From positions 1-64,000 of the forward strand of contig JAFZAH010000040.1 in NCBI GenBank assembly GCA_017548275.1: a stretch of 64,000 bases of DNA, written 5' to 3'. A program made the translations under genes and the position numbers. A model generated the notes under the pieces. The model did no database searches, was not told the origin of the DNA, and was given only the letters and a program-made list of their open reading frames with translations. Source of the stretch: Prevotella sp. (GTDB lineage: Bacteria; Bacteroidota; Bacteroidia; Bacteroidales; Bacteroidaceae). This document shows, one piece after another, positions 18,473-27,154 of the stretch (position 1 is its first letter; each line of letters starts with the position of its first letter).

Positions 18473-19468
18473 TTAAGGAACCTCAACCTTATTGACAATT
18501 TGACTTACAATCTGTTCAGCAGTGACATTACCTGCCTCGGCTTCGTAGGAAAGACCGATTCGGTGGCGCATCACATCGTGAGCCACGGCACGAACATCCT
18601 CGGGCACAACATATCCGCGGTGTTTAACAAATGCATAGGCTCGCGCAGCCTTAGCCAAATTGATACTGGCACGTGGTGAACCGCCAAAGGTGATCATATC
18701 TTTCAGTTCATTGAGACCGTATCGCTCGGGGTAACGTGTGGCAAACACAAGGTCAGCAATATACTGTTCGATTTTCTCGTCGATATAGACTTGTCTGACG
18801 ACTACTCGGGCATCCATGATTTCCTTGGCGGTAATGACAGGTGCTACGGTGGGCAGACTGCCATGAAGGTTTTCACGGATAATGAGTTTCTCCTCCTGTA
18901 TGGACGGATAATCGATGAGCACTTTAAGCATGAAACGGTCCACCTGTGCCTCGGGCAGAGGATAGGTGCCTTCTTGTTCCACGGGGTTTTGTGTAGCCAT
19001 CACCAAGAATGGTTCAGGGAGGTCGAATGTGGCGTCGCCGATGGTCACCTGATGCTCTTGCATGGCCTCGAGCAGTGCGCTCTGGACTTTAGCGGGTGCG
19101 CGGTTGATTTCATCTGCCAAAACGAAATTAGCAAATACCGGACCTTTTTTCACTTGGAACTTCTCCTCTTTCTGCGAATAAATCATCGTGCCGATGACAT
19201 CAGCAGGAAGCAGGTCAGGGGTGAACTGTATTCTGCTGTATTTAGAGTCGATGAGTTGCGAAAGGGTTTTAATGGCCAGTGTCTTTGCGAGGCCCGGAAC
19301 ACCTTCCAGCAAAATATGCCCATCACTGAGCAAACCGATTAACAAAGAGTCAATTAAATGTTTTTGTCCGACAATGACACGGTCCATGCCCATGGTCAGA
19401 TTTGTCAGAAATGCACTCTGCTCCTCAATTTTCAGATTCAACTCCCGAATGTCAATTGCTTCAGCCAT
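18473..19468 (-). CDS. MoxR-family AAA+ ATPase
   Basis: The 331-residue protein has Walker A G-V-P-G-L-A-K-T near residue 57, Walker B F-V-L-A-D-E-I-N-R-A-P near 114, sensor 1 M-A-T-Q-N-P-V-E-Q-E-G-T-Y-P-L-P-E-A-Q-x-D-R-F and a C-terminal lid with G-x-S-P-R-A. It is the first gene of the Bat operon and has its own -7 box. MoxR ATPases are chaperone-like and often work with VWA proteins on metal or complex maturation; here the partners would be DUF58, BatA and BatB. Confidence 0.92.
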   Translation of the reverse strand: MAEAIDIRELNLKIEEQSAFLTNLTMGMDRVIVGQKHLIDSLLIGLLSDGHILLEGVPGLAKTLAIKTLSQLIDSKYSRIQFTPDLLPADVIGTMIYSQKEEKFQVKKGPVFANFVLADEINRAPAKVQSALLEAMQEHQVTIGDATFDLPEPFLVMATQNPVEQEGTYPLPEAQVDRFMLKVLIDYPSIQEEKLIIRENLHGSLPTVAPVITAKEIMDARVVVRQVYIDEKIEQYIADLVFATRYPERYGLNELKDMITFGGSPRASINLAKAARAYAFVKHRGYVVPEDVRAVAHDVMRHRIGLSYEAEAGNVTAEQIVSQIVNKVEVP

Positions 19469-19516
19469 AAGATTATTGTTTTATGATTATATTGTTCCTT
19501 TTGCTTAATTTGAACG

Positions 19517-19524
19517 CAAAAGTA
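19517..19524 (-). promoter_or_regulatory. -7 box of the Bat operon
   Basis: TACTTTTG on the minus strand matches TAnnTTTG and lies about 50 bases before the moxR start. A weak -33 (TTCG) is present. The terminator of the upstream cinA transcript lies just beyond it, so the Bat operon is an independent unit. Confidence 0.5.
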
Positions 19525-19566
19525 CTATTTTCAAAGGATGTATGCGAAAAAATGTGACTAAATAAT

Positions 19567-19612
19567 ATTAAAAAAGATTCCTAAAATTAAAGTTTTAAGA
19601 ATCTTTTATCAA
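19567..19612 (-). terminator. Intrinsic terminator downstream of cinA
   Basis: AAAAGATTC (19572-19580) pairs with GAATCTTTT (19599-19607), and an inner TAAAA/TTTTA pair extends the stem past a mismatch. On the minus strand it is followed by a run of T residues. It closes the long minus-strand transcript that starts near 27030. Confidence 0.75.
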
Positions 19613-19666
19613 ATAAGGCCAAAAGTTGAGATTTTTTGACACCGAAATATCTTATGACAGATGTCA

Positions 19667-20191
19667 TCAGATGAAATCTTCGTCTTTTTCTGCAGGTTTC
19701 GGATTATACTCCGTCAGGAATTCCAACAACAATTGCAGCACTTTGGTGGTGGCTGCCATGAGGTTGATGTCACGGCCCTGGTCTTCGGTGAGAAGACCGG
19801 TGACAACATTGTCAGCAGAGCCGCATGCGACCCATATCGTTCCGACAGGTATGTCTTTTGTCCCTCCCCCAGGACCGGCTATACCCGTCACTGCCACAGC
19901 ATAATCAGTATTAAGTGCTTTTACTGCACCTTTTACCATTTCGATGGCTACTTCTTCGCATACTGCGGTTTTTGACTCTATCAAGTCAGCGGGTACGCCG
20001 AGAAGACGTTCTTTTATTTCGTTGGTATAGCAGATAATGCCTCCCTTGAAATAATCCGACGCGCCGGGTACGGCAATAATAGCCTGCGCCACATGACCAC
20101 CCGTACAACTTTCTGCCGTGGCGAGCGATTTGCCCGTAGCATAGAGATTTTCTTGGATTTCACGGCTTAAAATCTTATTTTCCAGTTCCAT
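19667..20191 (-). CDS. CinA C-terminal domain protein, nicotinamide-nucleotide amidase
   Basis: A 174-residue single-domain protein with the CinA C-terminal signature: T-A-E-S-C-T-G-G (about 24-31), G-A-S-D-Y-F-K-G-G-I-I-C-Y-T-N-E-I-K, and A-V-T-G-I-A-G-P-G-G-G-T-K-D-I-P-V-G-T. In other bacteria this domain (PncC) deamidates NMN to NaMN in pyridine nucleotide recycling. The N-terminal MoCF-like domain of full-length CinA is absent, as is common in this phylum. It follows tsaD by 14 bases and ends the operon. Confidence 0.9.
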   Translation of the reverse strand: MELENKILSREIQENLYATGKSLATAESCTGGHVAQAIIAVPGASDYFKGGIICYTNEIKERLLGVPADLIESKTAVCEEVAIEMVKGAVKALNTDYAVAVTGIAGPGGGTKDIPVGTIWVACGSADNVVTGLLTEDQGRDINLMAATTKVLQLLLEFLTEYNPKPAEKDEDFI

Positions 20192-20205
20192 AATTATTTA
20201 GTTAG

Positions 20206-21225
20206 TTATCGAAACGTCACCTTAGAGAATGCCGGGGCATCAATGGTGCAATATTCCTTGTTCAAAAATTTATAATAGCCGGTGATGGCAATCATCGCCG
20301 CATTGTCTGTCGTATAACTGAATTTCGGGATGTATATCGTCCATCCAAACCGTTTGGCATCTTCATGGAATGCATTTCTCAGACCATTGTTTGCTGATAC
20401 GCCACCTGCGACAGCCACATGTTTAATGCCGGTTTGCTTGACTGCCTTTCGCAGTTTTTTCATCAAGATATCGACAACGGTAAACTCCAGACTTGCCGCC
20501 AAGTCTTCCTTATGATGTTCCACGAAATCAGGGTCTTCCTTTTCCCAATCTCGTAAATTATAGAGAAATGATGTTTTCAAACCGCTGAAACTATAGTTCA
20601 GTCCGGGAATGCTCGGCTCTGCGAAATGAAAAGCATGAGGATTACCCTGACGTGCCAACTTATCGATAATAGGTCCGCCAGGATAGCCAAGTCCCATTAC
20701 TTTGGAACACTTGTCAATGGCTTCGCCTGCGGCGTCGTCGATAGTTTGTCCGAGCACTTCCATGTCATTGTATGCGTTTACTTTCACTATTTGAGAGTTA
20801 CCTCCGCTGACCAACAAACAGAGAAACGGCAATGGCGGTGCGGAATGGTCATCATCGCTTTCTTTGATGAAATGGGCCATGACATGACCTTGAAGATGAT
20901 TCACGTCTATCAGAGGTATGCCTAATGCTCTGGCAAAACCTTTCGCGAAACTGATTCCAACGAGCAACGAACCCATCAATCCGGGACCACGCGTGAAAGC
21001 CACTGCGGAGAGCATATCCTTGGTAATTCCCGCGCGTTTAATGGCTTGGTCAACAACTGGCACAACATTTTGTTGATGAGCACGCGACGCCAACTCTGGC
21101 ACGACACCACCGTATGCACGATGTACCTCTTGCGAGGCGGTCACATTGCTCAACAGAACACCGTCGCGCAGAACAGCGGCCGACGTGTCATCACAACTAC
21201 TTTCTATTCCTAAAATATAGGTCAT
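20206..21225 (-). CDS. tsaD: tRNA N6-adenosine threonylcarbamoyltransferase
   Basis: TsaD transfers the threonylcarbamoyl group to A37 of ANN-decoding tRNAs. The 339-residue sequence shows the ASKHA-fold landmarks: I-L-G-I-E-S-S-C-D-D-T-S, the metal-binding N-H-L-Q-G-H-V-M-A-H near residues 110-120, L-L-V-S-G-G-N-S-Q, the D-D-A-A-G-E-A-x-D-K segment, Y-S-F-S-G-L-K-T and V-A-G-G-V-S-A-N. Length and motifs are normal. It lies between map and cinA with short gaps. Confidence 0.97.
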   Translation of the reverse strand: MTYILGIESSCDDTSAAVLRDGVLLSNVTASQEVHRAYGGVVPELASRAHQQNVVPVVDQAIKRAGITKDMLSAVAFTRGPGLMGSLLVGISFAKGFARALGIPLIDVNHLQGHVMAHFIKESDDDHSAPPLPFLCLLVSGGNSQIVKVNAYNDMEVLGQTIDDAAGEAIDKCSKVMGLGYPGGPIIDKLARQGNPHAFHFAEPSIPGLNYSFSGLKTSFLYNLRDWEKEDPDFVEHHKEDLAASLEFTVVDILMKKLRKAVKQTGIKHVAVAGGVSANNGLRNAFHEDAKRFGWTIYIPKFSYTTDNAAMIAITGYYKFLNKEYCTIDAPAFSKVTFR

Positions 21226-21282
21226 TTATAAGGATGTTAAAGGGACAATAGCGGGTATATTGGAAAAAATAATGAGGAGAGT

Positions 21283-22149
21283 TCAATAGGTGAGAATCTC
21301 AACGCCATGTTCGTTCATCAAGAACGTATGTTCCCACTGTGCACTAGGCAATTCATCCTCGGAGATAACCTCCCATCCGTATGGGTCTTCAGCATCAATA
21401 AACACTCTCCAAGAACCCATGTTAATCATCGGCTCTATGGTAAACACCATACCGGGCACAAGGAGCATCCCCTGCCCTTTCCTGCCATAATGAGGCACAT
21501 CTGGTTGTTCATGGAATTTCAACCCCACCCCATGACCACACAGGTCACGCACCACGCCATAATGGTATTTTTTGGCGTGTTTCTCAATAGCATATCCAAT
21601 ATCTCCCACAAAACAATATGGTTTTGCGGCTTCAGCACCGATTTTAAGGCACTCTTTTGCCACACGTACCAATTGCTCTTTTTCAGGTGATGTTTTACCT
21701 ATGATATACATCCTGGAGGCATCAGCATAAAAACCGTCAAGTATGGTTGTGAAATCCACATTGATAATGTCACCCTCTTCGAGGATGTCTTCCGCTTTTG
21801 GTATGCCGTGACATACCACCTCATTAATGCTGGTACATACACTTTTCGGGAATCCCTCGTAATTGAGACAAGCAGGAATCGCACCGTGTTTGTTACAGTA
21901 GTCCATGCAAATCTCATCAATCTCAAGGGTGCTCATACCTGCACGAATATGTTTTCCGACCTCATCCAGTACGCCAGTGTTGACAACACCGGCACGCCGG
22001 ATACCTTCAATTTCCTCTGGTGTACGGATCAGGTCTCTTGTAGGCACCAATTTGCCTTTATTTTGCCATGACAGAATTTTTTTGTCCATCTCTGTCAGGG
22101 GTTGTCCAGGCAGGGTGCGCCATCTGTTTTTCTTTCTTAATGCCATCAT
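21283..22149 (-). CDS. map: Type I methionine aminopeptidase
   Basis: It removes the initiator methionine from nascent proteins. The 288-residue protein has the pita-bread fold metal ligands: Asp in V-D-F-T-T-I-L-D-G-F-Y-A-D-A-S, His in G-H-G-V-G-L-K-F-H-E-Q-P and Glu in F-T-I-E-P-M-I-N. It carries an N-terminal extension of about 40 residues (basic, R-K-K-N-R-W-R) compared with the E. coli enzyme; such extensions are found in Bacteroidetes and may contact the ribosome. ATG 22146, one codon in, is an equally good start. Confidence 0.95.
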   Translation of the reverse strand: MMALRKKNRWRTLPGQPLTEMDKKILSWQNKGKLVPTRDLIRTPEEIEGIRRAGVVNTGVLDEVGKHIRAGMSTLEIDEICMDYCNKHGAIPACLNYEGFPKSVCTSINEVVCHGIPKAEDILEEGDIINVDFTTILDGFYADASRMYIIGKTSPEKEQLVRVAKECLKIGAEAAKPYCFVGDIGYAIEKHAKKYHYGVVRDLCGHGVGLKFHEQPDVPHYGRKGQGMLLVPGMVFTIEPMINMGSWRVFIDAEDPYGWEVISEDELPSAQWEHTFLMNEHGVEILTY

Positions 22150-22227
22150 TTCTTCTAATTCAAGAAAACAATGTTGAGTGTATCAGACAATTTGTCTTTT
22201 CATATAACCCTTTTGATGAATCAAGGA

Positions 22228-22629
22228 TTATTTCCCGGAGTCTGTGATATAATATGTCCAATCGTATGGATTATTGGCATTGAAAACAACCACTTGGTAT
22301 TTGAGTTCTTCCGGATAGGAATACTCCTCATTGAAACAAATGATGTGCTCCACACCCTGTTCATCTGAAGTGGTATATTGAACTGATTTCATCTTTTCGG
22401 TTACCTCATCACGGTCTTTTGTTATTACTTTATAGCGTTTGCCGTTCAAAGTCACTGCTGTATCACCATCTTTGACGATGATGCCTTCCGCATAACCTAA
22501 CCGTCGGATATATTCATATTTCTGCATGTCATATTCGTATGAATATTTCACTTGAAATGTTACTTTTTGCGCTGAAAGAGTGCATACACTCATCAGCATC
22601 AACATGAATAAAATTATCTTTTTTTGCAT
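22228..22629 (-). CDS. Small secreted hypothetical protein
   Basis: The start is ATG 22629, four bases after the stop of the HAD gene; longer frames upstream lie inside that gene. The 133-residue protein has a signal peptide (MQKKIILFMLMLMSVCTLSAQ) and a mature part rich in Tyr and Lys with alternating hydrophobic positions, suggesting a small beta-rich periplasmic domain. No motif or family is recognised. Its place between a HAD phosphatase and map gives no clear functional clue. Confidence 0.7.
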   Translation of the reverse strand: MQKKIILFMLMLMSVCTLSAQKVTFQVKYSYEYDMQKYEYIRRLGYAEGIIVKDGDTAVTLNGKRYKVITKDRDEVTEKMKSVQYTTSDEQGVEHIICFNEEYSYPEELKYQVVVFNANNPYDWTYYITDSGK

Positions 22630-22633
22630 AATA

Positions 22634-23257
22634 TTATGACAACATTCTAATGATTTCTTTTGTCCAATCCGCACCTTCCATAGGACAGAATGTGTGCATA
22701 CCCAACTGACTTGCAGCAGCCACATTTCTGGGACCATCGTCTATAAAGAGGACTTCACCGGAAACCAAATTCTCTTGTGCCAGCACTTTTCTGAAAAACA
22801 TCGCGTCGGGTTTCATCATGTGATGCTGATAACTCAGATAGATGCTGTCGAAATAGTGACTGATGGGGTGACCATTGCCGTCAAACCTGTCGCTCATTGC
22901 CCATTCCATCATGTAGGGATTGGTATTGGAGAGCAAAATGAGACGGTATCCTTGATTTCTTAGTGAAACCAATGTATCCAGATTACACTTCGGCACTTCC
23001 GACGCATATCCCTGCCATGCGTAGCAACACTCTTCGTAGGTATGTTCTTTTCCTGTCAATTTACCTAATTCCTCACGAAAAATTTCAGGTGTGATTTTCC
23101 CTTCTTCCAAATCACCGAAAATACCTGTTTGGTGATATTTGTCTAATCTTTTCCGCGCATCCTTAAGTCCTATCTCTTGGAATCGCTTAATGGCGGTTTC
23201 GGGAGTAAGTTCAACCACAACACCTCCCATGTCAAATATAATAGTGCTAATTTTCAT
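22634..23257 (-). CDS. HAD-superfamily phosphatase (subfamily IA, YihX-like)
   Basis: The start is ATG 23257, preceded by a good GAGGAAG ribosome-binding site inside the metH tail, so the two genes overlap by 11 bases. The 207-residue protein has HAD motif I F-D-M-G-G-V-V-V, motif II L-L-S-N-T-N and motif IV F-I-D-D-G-P-R-N, with an alpha-helical cap after motif I. YihX-type enzymes dephosphorylate sugar phosphates such as alpha-glucose-1-phosphate; the substrate is not known here. Confidence 0.88.
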   Translation of the reverse strand: MKISTIIFDMGGVVVELTPETAIKRFQEIGLKDARKRLDKYHQTGIFGDLEEGKITPEIFREELGKLTGKEHTYEECCYAWQGYASEVPKCNLDTLVSLRNQGYRLILLSNTNPYMMEWAMSDRFDGNGHPISHYFDSIYLSYQHHMMKPDAMFFRKVLAQENLVSGEVLFIDDGPRNVAAASQLGMHTFCPMEGADWTKEIIRMLS

Positions 23258-26024
23258 TATCTTCCTCAAATAGGTTTAATTTGTTTTTGCGGGCATCTTG
23301 CAATGACATGATTTCCTGCTGCTGATGCTCATAATCACGGCGCATCTTGTCATATTTCTCGGTCAATTCGTTCTGCATCTGCCTCTCCTCCTCCTTGTTC
23401 ATCAGTCTGGCTGCGACCAATGCGTTTTGCGACGCATCTTTCATCCACACTACAGGGCCTTTATAAACGGGCGCTATTTTCAGTGCCACATGCAGTTGGC
23501 TGGTAGTGGCTCCGCCAATCATGATCGGGATGTCAAGACCAGCCTTGGACATTTCCGTGGCCACTCCTACCATCTCTTCCAAACTTGGAGTAATCAAACC
23601 GCTCAGACCAATCATGTCGGCTCTGACTTCAATGGCCTTTTTGACGATTTGTGAAGCAGGTACCATCACGCCCATGTCGATAACCTCATAATTATTGCAT
23701 GACATAACCACGGCAACTATGTTTTTCCCTATGTCATGTACGTCGCCTTTGACGGTTGCCAAAACGATTGTGCCGTTTTTCTTCTTATTGTCCGATTGCT
23801 GTGCTTCTATATGGGGTTGCAGTATCGATACGGCCTGTTTCATTGTGCGGGCAGATTTGACCACTTGAGGGAGGAACATCTTCCCTTGACCGAATAAATC
23901 GCCTACCTCGTTCATAGCGTCCATCAGTGCACCTTCAATAATGTCGACGGCTTGCATATTTTGACGCAGCGCTTCATTCAGGTCTTCTTCCAAATAATCG
24001 CCAACGCCCTTACGTAAAGCATATTTCAATCTCTCCTTTAAAGACAGTCGTCGCCATTGCTCAACTTCTTTGGGCTGAAGGTCCGCTTGAGCACCCTCCA
24101 TGGCAGCCTTTTGCTTTTCTTTCTCAGCCTTAATGCTCTCCGCCAATTCTATGAGTTTTTCTGCGGCGGCATCGTTACGGTTGAGAATAACGTCTTCTAT
24201 GATGCTTAACTGTTCTTCAGGTATATCTGCGTAAGTGATTTTTGTGGCTGGATTGACTATGCCGAAATCCATACCTGCGAGAATGGCATGGTATAAAAAT
24301 ACGGCATGCATGCATTCGCGTATATAGTTATTTCCTCTGAAAGAGAAAGACAGGTTGCTGACACCTCCGCTGACATGTGCGCCAGGCAGGTTTGTGCGAA
24401 TCCATTTGGTTGCACGGATAAAGTCTGCCGCATAGGCATTATGTTCGGACATGCCTGTAGCCACTGCAAGGATGTTGGGGTCGAAAATGATGTCGAGCGG
24501 ATTCATTCCCGCTTTTTCCGTCAACAAATGATACGCTCTATTCGCAATTTTTATACGCCTCTCATAGGTAGTGGCTTGTCCCTCCTCGTCGAAACACATG
24601 ACGACCACAGCGGCTCCGTAGCGCATCACATCCCGCGCATGGTTGAGAAAAACCTCCTCACCTTCTTTCAAAGATATGGAATTGACAATGCCTTTTCCTT
24701 GCAAGCACTTCAATCCTGCCTTGATGACCTCCCAATCGGAAGAGTCAATCATGACAGGTACCGAGGCTATATCGGGTTCTGAAGCAATGACATTCAGGAA
24801 TGTGGTCATGGCTGCTTTCGCGTCAAGCAAAGCGGCATCCATGTTTACGTCAATGACCATGGCTCCATCAGCCACCTGTTGCCGAGCCACCGACACAGCC
24901 TCATCATATTTCTTCTCTTCAATCAAGCGGAGAAATTTCTTTGAACCGGCAACGTTGCACCTTTCACCGACATTGACAAAATGCACCTCGGGGGTAACGT
25001 CAAGTACGTCTAACCCGCTCAACCGCATCGTTTGGGGAGAAGGCACCACGACATGGGGCTTCTTGCCGGGTATGATATGCGAAAACGCAGAGATAAACTC
25101 GTCTGTAGTACCACAACAACCGCCGATAATATTAACCAGCCCTTCATCGACAAATTCCGTCATCAGAGGCGTCATGGTTTGCGGCGTCTCATCGTATAGA
25201 CCAAGAGAGTTTGGCAGTCCGGCATTAGGATAGGCTGAAATATAATATGGCGCTTTCTTGGCTAATTCCCCCAAATAGGTCTTCATCTGTTTGGCGCCAA
25301 AAGAGCAGTTCAAACCGACAGAGAATATGGGATAAGCGCTGACAGAAGCAAGGAATGCGTCAAGTGTTTGTCCACTTAATGTACGTCCCGCCAAATCGCT
25401 GACAGTAAGTGACAGCATCAAGGGAAGTTTCACTTGCATGTCATCCATGACAGTCGTGGCTGCGTCGATGGCGACTTTGGCGTTTAGCGTGTCAAATATT
25501 GTTTCGATGAGTATCGCATCAACGCCTCCCTTCACTAACGCTTCCATCTGTTCATAAAATGCCCTGAAAAGCGTGTCGTAATCCATGTCGCGTGCAGCGG
25601 GATTTGTCACTTCAGGACTCATAGAGCAGGCTTTGTTGGTAGGACCTACCGAACCGCATACAAACCGTGGTTTTGAAGGCGTGGAGAACGCGTCGGCTGT
25701 CTTTCTGGCTATCCTTGCTCCTTCGTAAGCAATTTCCGCAGCCACATGCTCCAATTGATAATCTGCCTGAGATACAAATTGTGAACTGAACGTATTGGTA
25801 GAGATGAGGTCTGCACCAGCCGCCAGATACCTGCGGTGAATATCCTCAATGACATCAGGACGAGTGATATTGAGAACATCGTTGTCGCCGGCAAGTTGGC
25901 CCTGAATACCGATGAAACGGTCACCCCTGAAATCCTCTTCAGTGAGACCGTATGTTTGAATCATGGTACCCATGGCGCCATCCAGCAACAAAATACGCTG
26001 TTTGATGATTTCCTCGATGGTCAT
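23247..26024 (-). CDS. metH: Cobalamin-dependent methionine synthase lacking the reactivation domain
   Basis: The 925-residue enzyme methylates homocysteine using methyltetrahydrofolate via cobalamin. Domains in order: homocysteine-binding barrel (about 1-325, with the zinc ligands G-x-N-C near 245 and G-G-C-C near 310), pterin-binding barrel (about 345-610), cap helices, then the B12 domain with D-V-H-D-I-G (His763 as lower axial ligand) and S-G-L-I-T. It stops at the point where the E. coli enzyme (1227 residues) begins its AdoMet-binding reactivation domain; the last 45 residues are a charged helix. Reactivation must come from another protein or another route. The gap to smpB is five bases, and no cobalamin riboswitch precedes it. 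Confidence 0.95.
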   Translation of the reverse strand: MTIEEIIKQRILLLDGAMGTMIQTYGLTEEDFRGDRFIGIQGQLAGDNDVLNITRPDVIEDIHRRYLAAGADLISTNTFSSQFVSQADYQLEHVAAEIAYEGARIARKTADAFSTPSKPRFVCGSVGPTNKACSMSPEVTNPAARDMDYDTLFRAFYEQMEALVKGGVDAILIETIFDTLNAKVAIDAATTVMDDMQVKLPLMLSLTVSDLAGRTLSGQTLDAFLASVSAYPIFSVGLNCSFGAKQMKTYLGELAKKAPYYISAYPNAGLPNSLGLYDETPQTMTPLMTEFVDEGLVNIIGGCCGTTDEFISAFSHIIPGKKPHVVVPSPQTMRLSGLDVLDVTPEVHFVNVGERCNVAGSKKFLRLIEEKKYDEAVSVARQQVADGAMVIDVNMDAALLDAKAAMTTFLNVIASEPDIASVPVMIDSSDWEVIKAGLKCLQGKGIVNSISLKEGEEVFLNHARDVMRYGAAVVVMCFDEEGQATTYERRIKIANRAYHLLTEKAGMNPLDIIFDPNILAVATGMSEHNAYAADFIRATKWIRTNLPGAHVSGGVSNLSFSFRGNNYIRECMHAVFLYHAILAGMDFGIVNPATKITYADIPEEQLSIIEDVILNRNDAAAEKLIELAESIKAEKEKQKAAMEGAQADLQPKEVEQWRRLSLKERLKYALRKGVGDYLEEDLNEALRQNMQAVDIIEGALMDAMNEVGDLFGQGKMFLPQVVKSARTMKQAVSILQPHIEAQQSDNKKKNGTIVLATVKGDVHDIGKNIVAVVMSCNNYEVIDMGVMVPASQIVKKAIEVRADMIGLSGLITPSLEEMVGVATEMSKAGLDIPIMIGGATTSQLHVALKIAPVYKGPVVWMKDASQNALVAARLMNKEEERQMQNELTEKYDKMRRDYEHQQQEIMSLQDARKNKLNLFEEDNEN

Positions 26025-26029
26025 CGCAA

Positions 26030-26512
26030 TTATTTATAAATCTTCATAGCCCTGTCCATTTCACGGCGGTCTTCCTTTTCCTTCATCGTCTGCCGTTTGT
26101 CGTATTGCGTCTTACCTTTTGCCAAGGCGATATCCATCTTTGCACGACCGTTTTGGTCGATGAAAACCAGTGTGGGAACAATGGTGAATCCCACCTGTTT
26201 GGTCATTTCTCTCAAATGGGCAATCTCACGTTTGGTGAGCAGCAGTTTCCTGTCGCGCTTCGCCTCATGATTGGAATAAGAACCATAAAAATAGGGCGAC
26301 ACATTCATGCCTTTGACCCACATCTCCCCATTGATGATGACACAATATGTATCAACCAATGAGGCTTTGCCCAAACGGATGGATTTGATTTCCGTTCCGG
26401 TAAGCACAATGCCAGCGGTATAAGTCTCCACGAAGAAATATTCGAACGAGGCTTTTTTGTTTTTTATCTGTACAGGACTCTTTTTCCTGAGTTCTAATTG
26501 CTCTTTGTTCAT
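26030..26512 (-). CDS. smpB: SsrA-binding protein SmpB
   Basis: SmpB carries tmRNA to stalled ribosomes. The start is ATG 26512, giving 160 residues; the upstream extension has no family similarity. Landmarks are [22 protein letters not shown], the Y[18 protein letters not shown] block and the basic tail K-G-K-x-x-Y-D-K-R-x-x-x-K-E-K. The start is two bases from the stop of the DMP19 gene, implying translational coupling. No tmRNA gene is visible in the window. Confidence 0.96.
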   Translation of the reverse strand: MNKEQLELRKKSPVQIKNKKASFEYFFVETYTAGIVLTGTEIKSIRLGKASLVDTYCVIINGEMWVKGMNVSPYFYGSYSNHEAKRDRKLLLTKREIAHLREMTKQVGFTIVPTLVFIDQNGRAKMDIALAKGKTQYDKRQTMKEKEDRREMDRAMKIYK

Positions 26513-26514
26513 CG

Positions 26515-27021
26515 TTACTCCTCTATCGTGGCAAAACGGTCGATGTGTTCGTCGATGTAACATGCCACCTGACCCATCCATTGCTCCTCGTTCTCCACAA
26601 AATCGTCGTCAAGATCATCAAATTCAGGCATACGTTCAAACAGCGCCATGAACTCTTCATCGGAATATTCACGTTCGATCTCTTCGTGATATTTGTCATA
26701 GAGTTTACGAGCCTTGTTGATTAGTTTGGCCAATTCATCGATACCCCATAAACGCATCATCTTGCCAAAAGGGTTTCTAAAGATAAATCCGCCATATCCA
26801 TTGTGAATCAATTGAACAAAGCCGCCATCCATTACTTCCTCATGGAGCGCATTCCATGCCAACAAAGTGATTTGTTCGGCATTGATTTGCGACATGGTTT
26901 CTGCCGTCAGTTGACCGTCTATGGCCTCGTTGATTGCGTCGACAAAAACGCCAACGAAGGCGTCCATCCCTTCTTCGGCTTTCTGTCTGAGAACAATATC
27001 TTTTACCTTAACTGTTATCAT
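26515..27021 (-). CDS. DMP19 / DUF4375-type hypothetical protein
   Basis: Starting at ATG 27021 this is a 168-residue acidic, mainly helical protein. The segment [22 protein letters not shown] (about 55-78) is the typical core of the DMP19 C-terminal (DUF4375) family. The family is widespread in Bacteroidetes and lacks a clear function; DMP19-like proteins have been described as DNA mimics elsewhere, and the acidity here fits that only loosely. It is the first gene of the smpB-metH-map-tsaD-cinA transcript. Confidence 0.7.
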   Translation of the reverse strand: MITVKVKDIVLRQKAEEGMDAFVGVFVDAINEAIDGQLTAETMSQINAEQITLLAWNALHEEVMDGGFVQLIHNGYGGFIFRNPFGKMMRLWGIDELAKLINKARKLYDKYHEEIEREYSDEEFMALFERMPEFDDLDDDFVENEEQWMGQVACYIDEHIDRFATIEE

Positions 27022-27030
27022 AATCGGGTG

Positions 27031-27038
27031 CAAAAGTA
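27031..27038 (-). promoter_or_regulatory. -7 box directly before the DMP19 gene
   Basis: TACTTTTG ends nine bases before ATG 27021, so the message from it would have almost no leader. No clear -33 element is visible. Confidence 0.4.
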
Positions 27039-27154
27039 ATGTTTTTTTTTAATATATGTACATGTATATGCGATTATTTATTATTAGAAAGACTTTGCAT
27101 GGCAATATTCGGACAGAAAAATCGTTATAGAAATATCAACATCGACCTAATTGC

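Noticed and set aside
26025-26600. Cobalamin riboswitch or tmRNA gene beside metH/smpB
   Set aside because: Gaps there are two and five bases, too short for either.
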